Shown here: positions 51,454-60,281 of the stretch, piece by piece
Layout of the letters: each line of letters begins with the position of its first letter
How positions within the stretch are numbered: the stretch's first letter is position 1
Origin: Sinorhizobium fredii NGR234
Lineage (GTDB): Bacteria; Pseudomonadota; Alphaproteobacteria; Rhizobiales; Rhizobiaceae
Assembly: GCF_000018545.1 (NCBI RefSeq)
Contig: NC_012586.1
Coordinates: 1,054,001-1,118,000, forward strand
Direction: 5' to 3'
Length of the DNA: 64,000 nucleotides
Position numbers and translations under genes: made by a program
Notes under the pieces: generated by a model
Seen by the model: only the letters and a program-made list of their open reading frames with translations
The model's database searches: none
Told to the model about the DNA's origin: nothing

Positions 51454-52683
51454 TCATTTTGGCCAGTTCTCGAGGGCCTGAACGAAGTGGGTGAGCCACA
51501 TATTCGTCTGGTGACCGTCGAGCGCCCGGTGATCGATGGTCAACGACACATAGGCCATCGGCCGGATCTGGATCGTGTCGACCCCGTCGACCTCGCGCAC
51601 CACGACCCGTTTCTCCAGTTTCCCGACGCCGAGGATCGCCGATTGCGGCTGGTTGATGATGATCGGTGCCGCGAACAGCGATCCGGAGACGCCGTGATTG
51701 GAAATGGTGAAGGTCCCGCCCCTGACCTCGGCGGGGCCGAGCGCGTTTGACCGTGCCCGCGCCGTCATGTCCTGCAGCTTCGCCGCAATGGCGGCGAGGG
51801 AAAGGTGCTGGGCCTGATGGATCACCGGCACGATCAAGCCTTTGTCGCCAAGGGCGATCCCGACGCCGATATTGATGTCGTCGAACACTTCGAGCGCATC
51901 GTCGTGCCAGCGGCTGTTGACGTTGGGCACCGCGCGCATCGCCGCGACGCAGGCGGAAACGATATAGGCCGTATAGGAGAGGGGGCTGCCCTCGGCCGCG
52001 GGCTTCGCCTTATGGGCGTCACGGTGGCGCATGATCGCTGAGAAATCGGCCTCAAAGACGGCAGTCACGTGCGGCGCGGTCGTCACCGACTGCAGCATGT
52101 GGGTGGCGATCGCCGTCCGCATGCCGCTATGCGCGATCTTCCGCGAGCGGAGTGCAGCGCCCGCATCGGCGGGTTCCATCGGCCGAGATGACGGCGGAGG
52201 CTCGGTGGGCTTCGGCTCGGGGGCAGGTGCGGCGCGTCCCGGCGCCTCCGCGAAGGCCCTGTCCATGTCGGCGCGGGTGACGCGGCCGTCCCGGCCGGTG
52301 CCGGCAATCGTCGTCGGATCGATGCCGTATTCCTCGGCCGCGCGGCGCACGGCAGGAGAGAAATGCGGTGGCGGCGAAGAGCCGGTGGACGTCTTCAAGG
52401 CATCCATCTGCGCCGGCATGTCAGGCTGCTCGTGGCCGGGAGGTTCGCTGCCGATGCGGCCGAGGATGGCGCCGGGGAGGGCATCGTCGCCGTTCTCCAT
52501 GAGGATTTCGGACAGGAAGCCGTCGGCGGGCGCGGGGACTTCCTGGGTCACCTTGTCGGTTTCGAGCTCGACCAGGGGGTCGCCGGATTTCACGCTTTCA
52601 CCGATTTTCTTGAGCCAGTTGCGGACGATGGCCTTCGTCCCCTCCTGCTCGACGGGGGCGTTGATGTCGATGAGATCGCCCAT
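51454..52683 (-). CDS. bkdB: Dihydrolipoamide acyltransferase (E2) of a 2-oxoacid dehydrogenase complex
   Basis: 409 residues. Lipoyl domain at 1-80 with the lipoylated Lys in VELETDKVTQEV; peripheral-subunit binding domain at about 110-150 (SPAVRRAAEEYGIDPTTIAG); acyltransferase core with SNHGVSGSLFAAPIIINQPQ and the catalytic HRALDG. It carries acyl groups from E1 to CoA. Two bases after the E1 gene. No E3 (lipoamide dehydrogenase) follows. Branched-chain type is preferred over pyruvate or acetoin by similarity only. Confidence 0.88.
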   Translation of the reverse strand: MGDLIDINAPVEQEGTKAIVRNWLKKIGESVKSGDPLVELETDKVTQEVPAPADGFLSEILMENGDDALPGAILGRIGSEPPGHEQPDMPAQMDALKTSTGSSPPPHFSPAVRRAAEEYGIDPTTIAGTGRDGRVTRADMDRAFAEAPGRAAPAPEPKPTEPPPSSRPMEPADAGAALRSRKIAHSGMRTAIATHMLQSVTTAPHVTAVFEADFSAIMRHRDAHKAKPAAEGSPLSYTAYIVSACVAAMRAVPNVNSRWHDDALEVFDDINIGVGIALGDKGLIVPVIHQAQHLSLAAIAAKLQDMTARARSNALGPAEVRGGTFTISNHGVSGSLFAAPIIINQPQSAILGVGKLEKRVVVREVDGVDTIQIRPMAYVSLTIDHRALDGHQTNMWLTHFVQALENWPK

Positions 52684-52685
52684 CC

Positions 52686-54764
52686 TCAATACTCCAGCAG
52701 ATCGGTGATTTTTCGGCGAATCCGCTCCGTCGAGGGGACCGCCCAGTCGAGCAGGGCAGGATTGTGGGGACTTGGAATATCGGGCATGGTCAGCCGCGAA
52801 ACCGGGGCGTCGAGATCGATGAAGGCTTCGTCGGCGACGGCTGCGGCGATTTCCGCGCCAAAGCCCGCGGTGCCGAGGTCCTCGTGGACGATCAAGCAGC
52901 GGCGGGTGCGGCGGACCGAGGAAAGCACCGCGTTGCGGTCCCACGGCATCAATGTCCTGAGGTCGATGACGTCGGCGGAAATCCCCTCGGCGGCCTCTTC
53001 GCAGCGGTGCACCATGGCGCCCCAGGTGACGATGCTGATGTCGCTGCCCTGGCGCGTGAACTTCGCCTTGCCGAAGGGCAGCGCGAAGTGGTCGCCGGGA
53101 TAGGGGCGCCGCGCCCAGGCATGATCCAGCATGGCGCGATGCTCGAAGAAGATCACCGGATCGTTGCCGCGCAGCGAGGTGCGCAGCAGCCCGACGGCGT
53201 CCTCGGCGTTCGACGGAACGGCGACCTTCCAGCCGGGCTGATGGACGAAGGCGACTTCGTTCGTCTGGCTGTGCCACGGGTCGCCGCATTTGAAGAACCC
53301 GCCCGGCATGCGCACAACGATCGGCGCGGCGAAGCGGTTGTTGGTCCGCCACCGGACGGTCCCGCAATCGTTGATCTGTTCGCTCGCCGGCTCGGCATAT
53401 TTGCGGAACTGGATCTCAGGCACAGGCACGAGCCCGGCCAGCGCCATGCCGACGGCACGGCCGACGATGCCCTCCTCCGACAGCGAGGTATCGAACACAC
53501 GGGTCGTGCCGTATTTTTCCTGCAGCCCGAGGGTAACGGCATGGACGCCGCCCTTCGGGCCGATATCCTCGCCGAACAGGACAACCCTTTCGTTGATCGA
53601 CATTTCGTGGTCGAGGGTTCGCCGGATCGCTGTCACCATATTGATCCGCTGGCCGTCGCCTTGCGGCGTCTCGGTTGTCTCCGGCGGTCGGTAACCGGCA
53701 CGGTACTGGCCGCCCATCACCTGCATCTCGCCCTCGAAGAAGACATTGCTGGTAACCGTTTCCGGATCGGCGACCGGTCGGGACTCGGCCTCGATGCGGG
53801 CCTGTTCGGCGGCCGCCTTGGCAGCGCCGGCGACCGCTTCCCATTCCTCCTCGCGCAAGACGGCAGGCACCAGATAATCCTTGAGCCGCGGCAGAGGATC
53901 GCGCGCCCACTCGCTTCTGACGAGTTCTTCGCTCTTGTAGGTCTGGGTATCCTGGAAGCTGTGTCCTTCGAGGCGTGGCACTTTCAGCCGCAGCAGAACC
54001 GGCATCCGCTCGTCCCGCACCAGGTCGACGGCGCCCTTCGTCAACCGGGCCGCCTCCTCCGGATCTGAGCCGTCGCCATCGAGGATGGCCAGGTTCTTCC
54101 AGGCCGCAAGATTGGCGGCGATGTTGCCGTCGGGCGTCTGAAGGGTGGAGGGAACCGAGATGCCGAAGCCGTTGTCTTCGATATAGAAGAGCATCGGCAG
54201 CCCTTGTGTCGTGGCGACCGTCAGCGCGGACCAGAAGCCGTTGGAGGCGACCGAACCATCGCCACCGAGGACGACTGCGATGTCCCGGTCATAGTTCTCG
54301 TTCTTAAGCTGCTCGCTGAAATAGGTGATCGCCTGCGCCCATCCGGCCGTCGGCGTGTACTGGGATCCGACGCCGCCGCACATCGGCAGCGCAGAGGCGC
54401 CGTTCGGGTTGGGATAGTTGAAGACGACGCCGATATCGCGGCCATCGGAATAGCCTCCGGCCCGCGCCATGGCGGAGCCGAGCGCATCGGCCGGATCGAC
54501 GCCGAGCGACAGAAGCAGCGGTCGTGAGCGATAATAGCCGCAGGCCGCGTCATGCCGTCCCGTGAGGTTCAGTCCCAGGAGGATCTGCGCCATGTCATGG
54601 CCCCGCGCCGAGAACTGATAGAGAACCTTCTTCTCCGGGACGAGGCGCTTTTCCTCCATCTCGTCGAGCTCGCGGGACAGCAGCATGAGGTGCAGGACCC
54701 GCTTCCAGTCGATGCTCTCGTCCGGTGCGTTCCGCCGGTCCGGTTTGAGCGCAGCCTGTCCCAT
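52686..54764 (-). CDS. 2-oxoacid dehydrogenase E1 component, alpha-beta fusion
   Basis: 692 residues: the alpha and beta subunits of a thiamine-diphosphate E1 joined in one chain. Alpha half has the TPP motif VVLGGDGSVASNGFWSALTV...LFYIEDNGFGISVP; beta half starts near 370 with NMVTAIRRTLDHEMSINERV and has FGEDIGPKGGVHAVTLGLQ. Decarboxylates a 2-oxo acid and loads E2. Substrate likely a branched-chain 2-oxo acid. ATG at 54764 (GGGAGGACATTCGAAG) was taken rather than 54791. Divergent from an Lrp regulator, a typical partner of such operons. Confidence 0.87.
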   Translation of the reverse strand: MGQAALKPDRRNAPDESIDWKRVLHLMLLSRELDEMEEKRLVPEKKVLYQFSARGHDMAQILLGLNLTGRHDAACGYYRSRPLLLSLGVDPADALGSAMARAGGYSDGRDIGVVFNYPNPNGASALPMCGGVGSQYTPTAGWAQAITYFSEQLKNENYDRDIAVVLGGDGSVASNGFWSALTVATTQGLPMLFYIEDNGFGISVPSTLQTPDGNIAANLAAWKNLAILDGDGSDPEEAARLTKGAVDLVRDERMPVLLRLKVPRLEGHSFQDTQTYKSEELVRSEWARDPLPRLKDYLVPAVLREEEWEAVAGAAKAAAEQARIEAESRPVADPETVTSNVFFEGEMQVMGGQYRAGYRPPETTETPQGDGQRINMVTAIRRTLDHEMSINERVVLFGEDIGPKGGVHAVTLGLQEKYGTTRVFDTSLSEEGIVGRAVGMALAGLVPVPEIQFRKYAEPASEQINDCGTVRWRTNNRFAAPIVVRMPGGFFKCGDPWHSQTNEVAFVHQPGWKVAVPSNAEDAVGLLRTSLRGNDPVIFFEHRAMLDHAWARRPYPGDHFALPFGKAKFTRQGSDISIVTWGAMVHRCEEAAEGISADVIDLRTLMPWDRNAVLSSVRRTRRCLIVHEDLGTAGFGAEIAAAVADEAFIDLDAPVSRLTMPDIPSPHNPALLDWAVPSTERIRRKITDLLEY

Positions 54765-54778
54765 CTTCGAATGTCCTC

Positions 54779-54795
54779 CCAAATTCCTCATTTGG
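54779..54795. promoter_or_regulatory. Inverted repeat next to the E1 start, possible Lrp site
   Basis: CCAAAT-TCCTC-ATTTGG, a perfect 6-bp inverted repeat overlapping the E1 leader, in the region shared with the divergent Lrp gene. Only the palindrome is certain. Confidence 0.35.
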
Positions 54796-54884
54796 AAGAA
54801 TAGCTCGCCTCAGGCGCAATTCGGTTTCAATCTTGCAGGATTTTCGGTACCAATTGATGACCGTGTTTCATTTTCGAAAGTATT

Positions 54885-55355
54885 ATGATGAATACTCTCA
54901 ATCTCGATCTAGTCGACCGAAAGATCCTGAGAGTCCTTCAGGAACAGGCCGACATCAGCCATGCGGCGCTCGCCGAGGCGGTCGGTGCCTCGCCGGCCTC
55001 CTGCTGGCGGCGTATCAAGGCGCTCGATACGGCCGGCGTGCTTGGAAAGGCCGTTCGGCTCGTCAATCCCGAGATGGTCGGCCGCGGGCTGAATGTGTTC
55101 TGCCATGTGCGGATGAAATCGCACGACCCGGTGGCGCGCCGCAGCTTCGAGCGCTTTGTGGAGAGCCACGAAGAAGTGCTGGAATGCTATTCGATGTCGG
55201 GCGAGTGGGACTATCTCTTACGTGTCGTCGTGGCGGACGTTGCGGATTACGAACGATTGCTGATGCACGGCATCCTGACGCATGATGCGGTTGCGAATTC
55301 GTCATCGCATTTCGCCCTGAAGAGCGTGAAATACTCGACCGCGGTTCCGGTGTGA
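54885..55355 (+). CDS. Lrp/AsnC-family regulator (BkdR-like)
   Basis: 156 residues. HTH at 10-60 (LVDRKILRVLQEQADISHAA, SPASCWRRIKALDTAGVL), then the RAM ligand-binding/oligomer domain (CYSMSGEWDYLLRVVVADVA). Divergent from the fused E1 gene with a 120-base gap, so probably the activator of the 2-oxoacid dehydrogenase genes in response to a branched-chain amino acid. Two ATGs are next to each other at 54885 and 54888. Confidence 0.87.
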   Translation: MMNTLNLDLVDRKILRVLQEQADISHAALAEAVGASPASCWRRIKALDTAGVLGKAVRLVNPEMVGRGLNVFCHVRMKSHDPVARRSFERFVESHEEVLECYSMSGEWDYLLRVVVADVADYERLLMHGILTHDAVANSSSHFALKSVKYSTAVPV

Positions 55356-55360
55356 TGCCC

Positions 55361-55406
55361 TGCTGCAGCGACCTTTGCGCGCCTGGTAAGGCACGCGGCG
55401 CTGTGG
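55361..55406 (-). repeat. Rhizobial intergenic repeat element, short form
   Basis: Minus strand: CCACAGCGCCGCG, an inner CCTT...AGG hairpin, GCGCAAAGGTCGCTG. Matches the first half of the element at 61343-61446. Lies in the gap between the convergent Lrp and PaaX genes and may serve as terminator. Confidence 0.6.
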
Positions 55407-55438
55407 GGCGCCGCACATATTTTGCAGACGCACCAGGC

Positions 55439-56335
55439 CTAAGCCTGTGTTTCGAGCAGTGATAGACGCTTCTCAATCTCCTCGGTCATGGCACGGAGCG
55501 GGCCGGACGCACTGATGAAGTTGCGACCGATGTGGTCGTCGGCGGAGGGCGACAGGAGAAGGTAAAGCGCTGCGAAGAGACGGCGTGCCTCCAGGCCGGG
55601 CCAATCCGGAGGCAAGGCGGCGGCGGGCAAGCGGGGATCACGCAAGAGGACGGTGCGGAAGCGATGGATCAGAAGGAGCCGCATCGTCAGTGCTGTGGCC
55701 GGCGCCACCGGGTGCTTCTCTGCAAGAGCTGCAACCGGCCGGAACTGGTCGAGAAACAGGCGATAGGCGGCGGCGTGCGGCGCGAGGTTCCAGTACGCCT
55801 GGACGAAAGCCGCGAGTGCCTTCGGATCGTCCGAATGAGCACGCAGGGTCAGCGCGTCGGCCAATCCTGCCACCTGCCTTGCCGGACCGATTGCCAGGCG
55901 CGGGTCCAGCCGCGCGTAGCCGGCCCGTTCGAGCGCCTGCATTCTTTCCTCGACTTCAGCGCCGGTCAGATGGACGAGTTGCCAGCTTTCCTCTTCGGCG
56001 CTGCCGAAAATGATTCGTGCCGCGGCAGCGAACTCGCTGCCGGCTGCTGTTGAAAGGCGATAGTAGCTGCGCCGTCCTTCTCTTTCCCCGACTAGTTGCC
56101 CGGCGGCGACCAGGCGCGAGACGGCCGTCCGCACCAGCGTCTCGCTGATGCTGACCGCGGCGCAGGTCTCGATCAGATTGCCGATCCACACAACGCCGCC
56201 GCGCGGCTCCACGACGTCTCCATAGATCGTCACGATGAACGCGGCGGCCTTCAACGGCGTCTGGACGAGAATGTCATCGACGAGATCCGCGATCCGATCG
56301 TCTGCCCCTTCGCCCGTTGCCATGACGCGATTCAT
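55439..56335 (-). CDS. PaaX-family transcriptional regulator
   Basis: 298 residues. PaaX N-terminal winged helix (AAAFIVTIYGDVVEPRGGVV, ISETLVRTAVSRLVAAGQLV), a central domain with SYYRLST and a C-terminal domain with RFRTVLLRDPRLPAAALPPDWPG in pieces. PaaX proteins repress phenylacetate-type catabolism upon binding a CoA ester. No paa catabolic genes are in the window. The TfuA gene lies 111 bases upstream on the same strand. Confidence 0.85.
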   Translation of the reverse strand: MNRVMATGEGADDRIADLVDDILVQTPLKAAAFIVTIYGDVVEPRGGVVWIGNLIETCAAVSISETLVRTAVSRLVAAGQLVGEREGRRSYYRLSTAAGSEFAAAARIIFGSAEEESWQLVHLTGAEVEERMQALERAGYARLDPRLAIGPARQVAGLADALTLRAHSDDPKALAAFVQAYWNLAPHAAAYRLFLDQFRPVAALAEKHPVAPATALTMRLLLIHRFRTVLLRDPRLPAAALPPDWPGLEARRLFAALYLLLSPSADDHIGRNFISASGPLRAMTEEIEKRLSLLETQA

Positions 56336-56446
56336 CTCCTCCTCGTCCGCCGCCGCTCATCACATTTCACGGGCAGCGGCAGAACACAATGACGGTTGGC
56401 GCTTGGCTATCGCAGGCAGCGCTCGGTCAGCCATATTGTACGGCAT

Positions 56447-57175
56447 TCAAGCATCCGACTTTTCATCGGTGAGCGGCAGCTGGCTCAGCATCGTCGCCCA
56501 GAGACTGGTCGTGTTGAAGGTCCAGTCCTGCGGCGGAGCGTGTCTTTCCGCCGGCATCCGTCGCAGCGCTTCAAAAAGCTCGAGCGCATCGATGCGCTTC
56601 TGGTCGACATATTCGGCGCGCAGCATCGCAGCATCGATGTGCGCTGAAAGCCCGGCATGGCCAAGAATCGCGTTCCAGGTGCGTTCCTTGTAGAAAAGGT
56701 CTGCCGCCACGTCAGCGATCTCGGCCGCATCCGTGGCGGTCAAGCGGTTCTGTTCGGTGAGGTGGCGAAGCGTGGCGCGCAGATTGACGAGGGGCACGGT
56801 CAGCGCCGTATAGCCGAGCTCCTCCGGCGCGTGCAGCAGCGCCACGTCCGAATCGTCCGCCGTCTCGTCGGCCATGTACTGGCGGAAAATTTCGCCGATC
56901 CCGACCATGCCGAAGGCGGCGCATTCGGCCGCCCGTAGTGCCCCCATGCTGGCGGCACCGAGGACCGTCACGCCCAGCGAGAGTGCGAAGAGTATTTCCT
57001 TGTGCCAAACCGGGGCGACGTACTCGAAATTGCCATCGATCAGACCGATGACCGTGGCCCCGTCATAGACGGCGCGGAGGATATCGCCTTGTGTGGCGGG
57101 CGGCCGGACCGCCAGTGCATCGCCAACCAGCGTCGCCGCATCAGGGACGGTCGGACCGACGAAGACGATTTTCAT
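56447..57175 (-). CDS. TfuA-like protein without a YcaO partner
   Basis: 242 residues matching the TfuA family of trifolitoxin synthesis: KIVFVGPTVPDAATLVG at the N-terminus and the family core HKEILFALSLGVTVLGAASM followed by GALRAAE. TfuA proteins normally work with a YcaO enzyme to install thioamides in peptides. No YcaO or precursor peptide gene was found in the neighbouring kilobases. The start at 57175 has GCGGAGTCCGC; the earlier start at 57211 lacks one. Neighbours are PaaX and an XRE regulator. Confidence 0.8.
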   Translation of the reverse strand: MKIVFVGPTVPDAATLVGDALAVRPPATQGDILRAVYDGATVIGLIDGNFEYVAPVWHKEILFALSLGVTVLGAASMGALRAAECAAFGMVGIGEIFRQYMADETADDSDVALLHAPEELGYTALTVPLVNLRATLRHLTEQNRLTATDAAEIADVAADLFYKERTWNAILGHAGLSAHIDAAMLRAEYVDQKRIDALELFEALRRMPAERHAPPQDWTFNTTSLWATMLSQLPLTDEKSDA

Positions 57176-57249
57176 GCGGACTCCGCAAGGCGAACTTGCA
57201 TGCAGCGTCAATGCGCGCCCGGTTGCTGCGAAAAGGAACGGCTGGCGGC

Positions 57250-57702
57250 TCAGCCGTGCAAGATTTCCTCATGGCGGGCTGCGGACGCCACGGCGGCCTG
57301 TTCTATTTCGCCCGAATGCGCCATGGCGGCGACGAGAGCGATGATCTTCTTCCGCAACACCGGATCGACGATCTTCAGGAAGGCCCTGTTGAGGGCGATC
57401 CCCTCTTTCGAGGCGACGAAGGAGGAGATTTCGTGCGACTCGTGTACATCGGCCGCGGTCTCGCGCGACTGGGCCTTTTCGTCCTGCTGGAAGAAAAAGC
57501 TCGGATGAACGCCGAGGATATCGGCGATCGCCTGCAACCGGCTCGCGCCGATGCGGTTCGTGCCCTTCTCGTATTTCTGCACTTGCTGGAACGTGATGCC
57601 GAGGCCGTCGGCCAGTTTCTCCTGGCTCATTCCAACCATCAGTCTGCGCATTCGAACACGCGAACCGACGAAGGTATCGATCGGATTGGGATTCTTCTTC
57701 AT
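57250..57702 (-). CDS. XRE-family HTH regulator (PraR-like)
   Basis: 150 residues. HTH at 10-70 (VGSRVRMRRLMVGMSQEKLA, QQVQKYEKGTNRIGASRLQA) followed by a helical C-terminus. This matches the rhizobial regulator group that includes PraR and PhrR, which act in stationary-phase and biofilm control. GAGGAGAATCGCAG before the ATG. Stands alone between TfuA and LysE genes. Target genes unknown. Confidence 0.85.
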   Translation of the reverse strand: MKKNPNPIDTFVGSRVRMRRLMVGMSQEKLADGLGITFQQVQKYEKGTNRIGASRLQAIADILGVHPSFFFQQDEKAQSRETAADVHESHEISSFVASKEGIALNRAFLKIVDPVLRKKIIALVAAMAHSGEIEQAAVASAARHEEILHG

Positions 57703-57856
57703 CTGCGATTCTCCTCGCGACCTTTCGCCTCAGTTATATATAAGTTTGCTCGAATAGGCGAGCGGATGCAATCACTGCGCGCTAAATTCTCTGGTTGAAA
57801 TGGCGCTTTTGCGGCAGGGTTAGGCGGCAGCGTCAGCAAGCTGACAAATGAGGCAA

Positions 57857-58483
57857 CTACGCGGCCAGACCGGCAGCCGCCGAAGCAAGGGCGGCAAGGC
57901 CGAAAGCGATCAGAAGCAGGCCGGAAAGCCGCGACGTCCAGGCGGCAAAACCGTCAGGCAGCCTGGTCTTCGCGAGCGTGACGCCGCCGCTCAGGAGAAA
58001 CCACCAGCCGAGCGACCCGAGGAAGACGCCGGCCACGACGATCGCCGCGCTCGCCCCATCGCCGACGGCCGCAAGGCCGAGGCCCGCGAAGATCGCGGCG
58101 AACGTCAGGATGGTCGCAGGGTTCGCCATCGTCAGCAGGAAGGTCGCAGTCGTCGTGTGCAGCAGGTCGCGCGCGCCGATCTCGGCCGGCGCCGCGACCG
58201 GCCGGGGCCTCAATCCGCGCCAGCCGAGCCAAAGCATGAAGACACCGCCGACGAGACCGAGCGGAACCGAGAGCGTCGCGAGAAATGTCGCAAACGCCGC
58301 AAAGCCGGCCGCCGCCATCATCGCGTAAGTTGCGTCGGCAAGCGCCGTCCCGAGACCGCCTGCGACGCCGGCCCAGAAACCGCGTTCCAGCGTGCGGCTG
58401 ATGCAAAGCGTGCCGATCGGACCGAGCGGCGCGGCGATGGCAAGCCCGAGGAGCAGTCCTTTTGCGAAGAGCAACGCGGTCAT
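57857..58483 (-). CDS. LysE-family amino acid exporter
   Basis: 208 residues with six hydrophobic segments. N-terminal motif LLFAKGLLLGLAIAAPLGPIGTLCISRTL contains the family G-x-x-x-G-P-(I/V) signature. It exports amino acids or homoserine lactones. Its ATG overlaps the stop of the Lrp regulator gene (ATGA), which marks the pair as a regulator-transporter unit of the kind ArgP/LysE or AsnC/LysE. Confidence 0.87.
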   Translation of the reverse strand: MTALLFAKGLLLGLAIAAPLGPIGTLCISRTLERGFWAGVAGGLGTALADATYAMMAAAGFAAFATFLATLSVPLGLVGGVFMLWLGWRGLRPRPVAAPAEIGARDLLHTTTATFLLTMANPATILTFAAIFAGLGLAAVGDGASAAIVVAGVFLGSLGWWFLLSGGVTLAKTRLPDGFAAWTSRLSGLLLIAFGLAALASAAAGLAA

Positions 58484-58953
58484 CCTCTGTCTCGCTTTCC
58501 TGCGTCCGGCGCGGGCAAGGTGACGGAGCGCTCCGCGGCGGTGGAAAGCGCGATGACGGTCTCGCTCCGGGCGAGATAGCGGCGTGCCTTCAGTTCCGAC
58601 AGAAAGGGCTCGATGTCGCCGAGCGTCGGCATCCGCACCTTGGCGCAGTAAGACCAGGCGCCGGTCACGTGGTGGCACTCGGCAACCGCCGGGTGGGAGG
58701 CGATGAAGCTGCGGAACTCGCTTTCGTCGGCATCGTTGGCCAATGCTATCCAGACGAAGGCAAGCACGTCGAAGCCGAGGATCCGGTGATCGACGTCGAG
58801 CGTGAAGCGGCGAATGACGCCGCTCGTCACCAGGCGGCGGAGGCGTTCGTTGACCGCCGAGGGCGAGAGGTCCACTGCGGCGCCGATATCGGTCAGCGAC
58901 GCGCGCGCATCGCCGGAAAGAATACCAATGATTTTTCTGTCTGTAGCGTCCAT
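58480..58953 (-). CDS. Lrp/AsnC-family regulator of the exporter
   Basis: 157 residues. HTH (TDRKIIGILSGDARASLTDIG, SPSAVNERLRRLVTSGVIRR) plus RAM domain (CHHVTGAWSYCAKVRMPTLG). Shares its end with lysE by four bases. Probable activator of the exporter in response to its amino-acid substrate. The ATG at 58953 was preferred to 58968 because a palindrome (58964-58986) lies just upstream. Confidence 0.85.
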   Translation of the reverse strand: MDATDRKIIGILSGDARASLTDIGAAVDLSPSAVNERLRRLVTSGVIRRFTLDVDHRILGFDVLAFVWIALANDADESEFRSFIASHPAVAECHHVTGAWSYCAKVRMPTLGDIEPFLSELKARRYLARSETVIALSTAAERSVTLPAPDAGKRDRG

Positions 58954-58963
58954 AACAGAAAAA

Positions 58964-58986
58964 TACATTGTTAAGACGCTAATGTA
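58964..58986. promoter_or_regulatory. Inverted repeat before the Lrp-LysE pair
   Basis: TACATT, 11 bases, AATGTA. Perfect 6-bp inverted repeat in AT-rich DNA, 10 bases before the start codon; candidate Lrp autoregulatory site. Confidence 0.4.
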
Positions 58987-58996
58987 CAGTGGAAAT

Positions 58997-60073
58997 TTAT
59001 TGGCTACCTCGCGGTAAGTCGATGTCTTTCAAAGCATCGAGCGGCCCGGTGAGTGCCGTCCTCGGTGGCACCAGTTCCGGCTGGACCAGATGTATCCGCG
59101 CCAGTGCGCGAGGCTGCTCGATCACCTCGAAAGCCTTGGCGATCATTCCCTCGACATCCTGCCGGATCATGATGACGGGGAAGGGGAGAAAGGAGGCGAA
59201 AGGATCGTAGTCGTAGCAGCCGACGACGAGATCGGTGAAATTGTCGTGCGGATGCTCGGCCATGAAGCGCAGCAGGCCCTCGAAGTTGATCGACGAATTG
59301 ACGAAGAGGCCGCGGGGCAGCTTGCCGTGCCGGGCGTAGAAGGCCTCGAAGGCCTTTCGGGCGTTGTTCGCCGCATAACCGGTCGGCTGGATGCATTCGT
59401 CGGGATCATCGCCGAGAAGGTCTTTTTTCACGGCCCGGAAGCCGCGGATGCGCTCGTGGCTCGCATGGTCGTTGCGGCCGCCGAACAGATAGAGATCGGT
59501 CGGCGCGAGCGCGCGGTCGGCGGGAAAGTGGCGGATAATGGCCTCGGTCAGCAGCCGGCCGCCCTCGAAATTGTCGCTGATGACGGAGGGCACCTTGGTG
59601 CCGGGCAGGTCGATATTGATGTGCTTCAGCCCGGCCGCTTCGCAGACCTCGTGAACCCCGTCCGGATCCGTCGCGCCGCAGATGAACAACTCGTCGATCG
59701 AATAGGAGATCAGCGTTTCGGCCGTCTTGCGCTCCTCCTGCGGGTCGCGACTGGCGCTGACGACGATCGGGCATTGGCCTTTGCTGCGCACATGCGCCTC
59801 GAAGGTCTGGGCGAGCGAGGAGAAGTAGCGATTGTCGTGTACCGGCAGGAGCAGCCCGACCAGCCCGGAGCGCGAGCTGCGCAAGCCGCGAGCCTGGCGG
59901 TTCGCCGTATATTGGTGGGTCTCGGCGAGGTTGCGGATCAACTCGGCGGTGCTTTCCTTGATGCGCCGCTTGCGCCAGGTGCCGTTCAGCACGGCGCTGA
60001 CCGTCGAGGGCGAGCTGCCGGAGAGCACCGAGAGATCGTAGATCGTCGCCTTTTTCTTGCCGCTGTTCGCCAT
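58997..60073 (-). CDS. LacI-family regulator of the sugar ABC transporter
   Basis: 358 residues. HTH and hinge (ATIYDLSVLSGSSPSTVSAV, RRIKESTAELIRNLAE, ARGLRSSRSG), then the PBP-like core (LVGLLLPVHDNRYFSSLAQT, VVSASRDPQEERKTAETLIS, DLVVGCYDYDPFASFLPFP). Divergent from the sugar-binding-protein gene at 60314, with two palindromic operators in the 240-base gap. GAGGGGGCTCGG precedes the ATG at 60073. Confidence 0.9.
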   Translation of the reverse strand: MANSGKKKATIYDLSVLSGSSPSTVSAVLNGTWRKRRIKESTAELIRNLAETHQYTANRQARGLRSSRSGLVGLLLPVHDNRYFSSLAQTFEAHVRSKGQCPIVVSASRDPQEERKTAETLISYSIDELFICGATDPDGVHEVCEAAGLKHINIDLPGTKVPSVISDNFEGGRLLTEAIIRHFPADRALAPTDLYLFGGRNDHASHERIRGFRAVKKDLLGDDPDECIQPTGYAANNARKAFEAFYARHGKLPRGLFVNSSINFEGLLRFMAEHPHDNFTDLVVGCYDYDPFASFLPFPVIMIRQDVEGMIAKAFEVIEQPRALARIHLVQPELVPPRTALTGPLDALKDIDLPRGSQ

Positions 60074-60139
60074 CCGAGCCCCCTCGAATCTCTTAGAGCC
60101 GTTTTGCGCTTGACGAAAGATTAAGTCTGCAGGATAGTC

Positions 60140-60161
60140 TTTGCACCATCGATTGTGCAAA
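60140..60161. promoter_or_regulatory. Near-perfect 22-bp LacI-family operator
   Basis: Arms TTTGCAC and GTGCAAA around CATCGATT: 10 of 11 base pairs are symmetric about a central CG. It sits between the divergent lacI-type and binding-protein genes. Confidence 0.7.
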
Positions 60162-60164
60162 TAA

Positions 60165-60181
60165 GAAATATCGATTGTGCA
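60165..60181. promoter_or_regulatory. Second operator half-site, two helical turns away
   Basis: ATCGATTGTGCA repeats the right half of the 60140-60161 palindrome; the left arm is degenerate. Centre to centre distance is 22 bp, so both face the same side of the helix. Confidence 0.55.
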
Positions 60182-60281
60182 GCTCTTTGGGCCGTCTGAG
60201 GAGGCGGCGGTCAGCGGCGGGAAACGCGCTTCTCGTCATGGAGGATTGAAACTGGAGGCCGGCGCGCCAGCGCCCGGGAGA

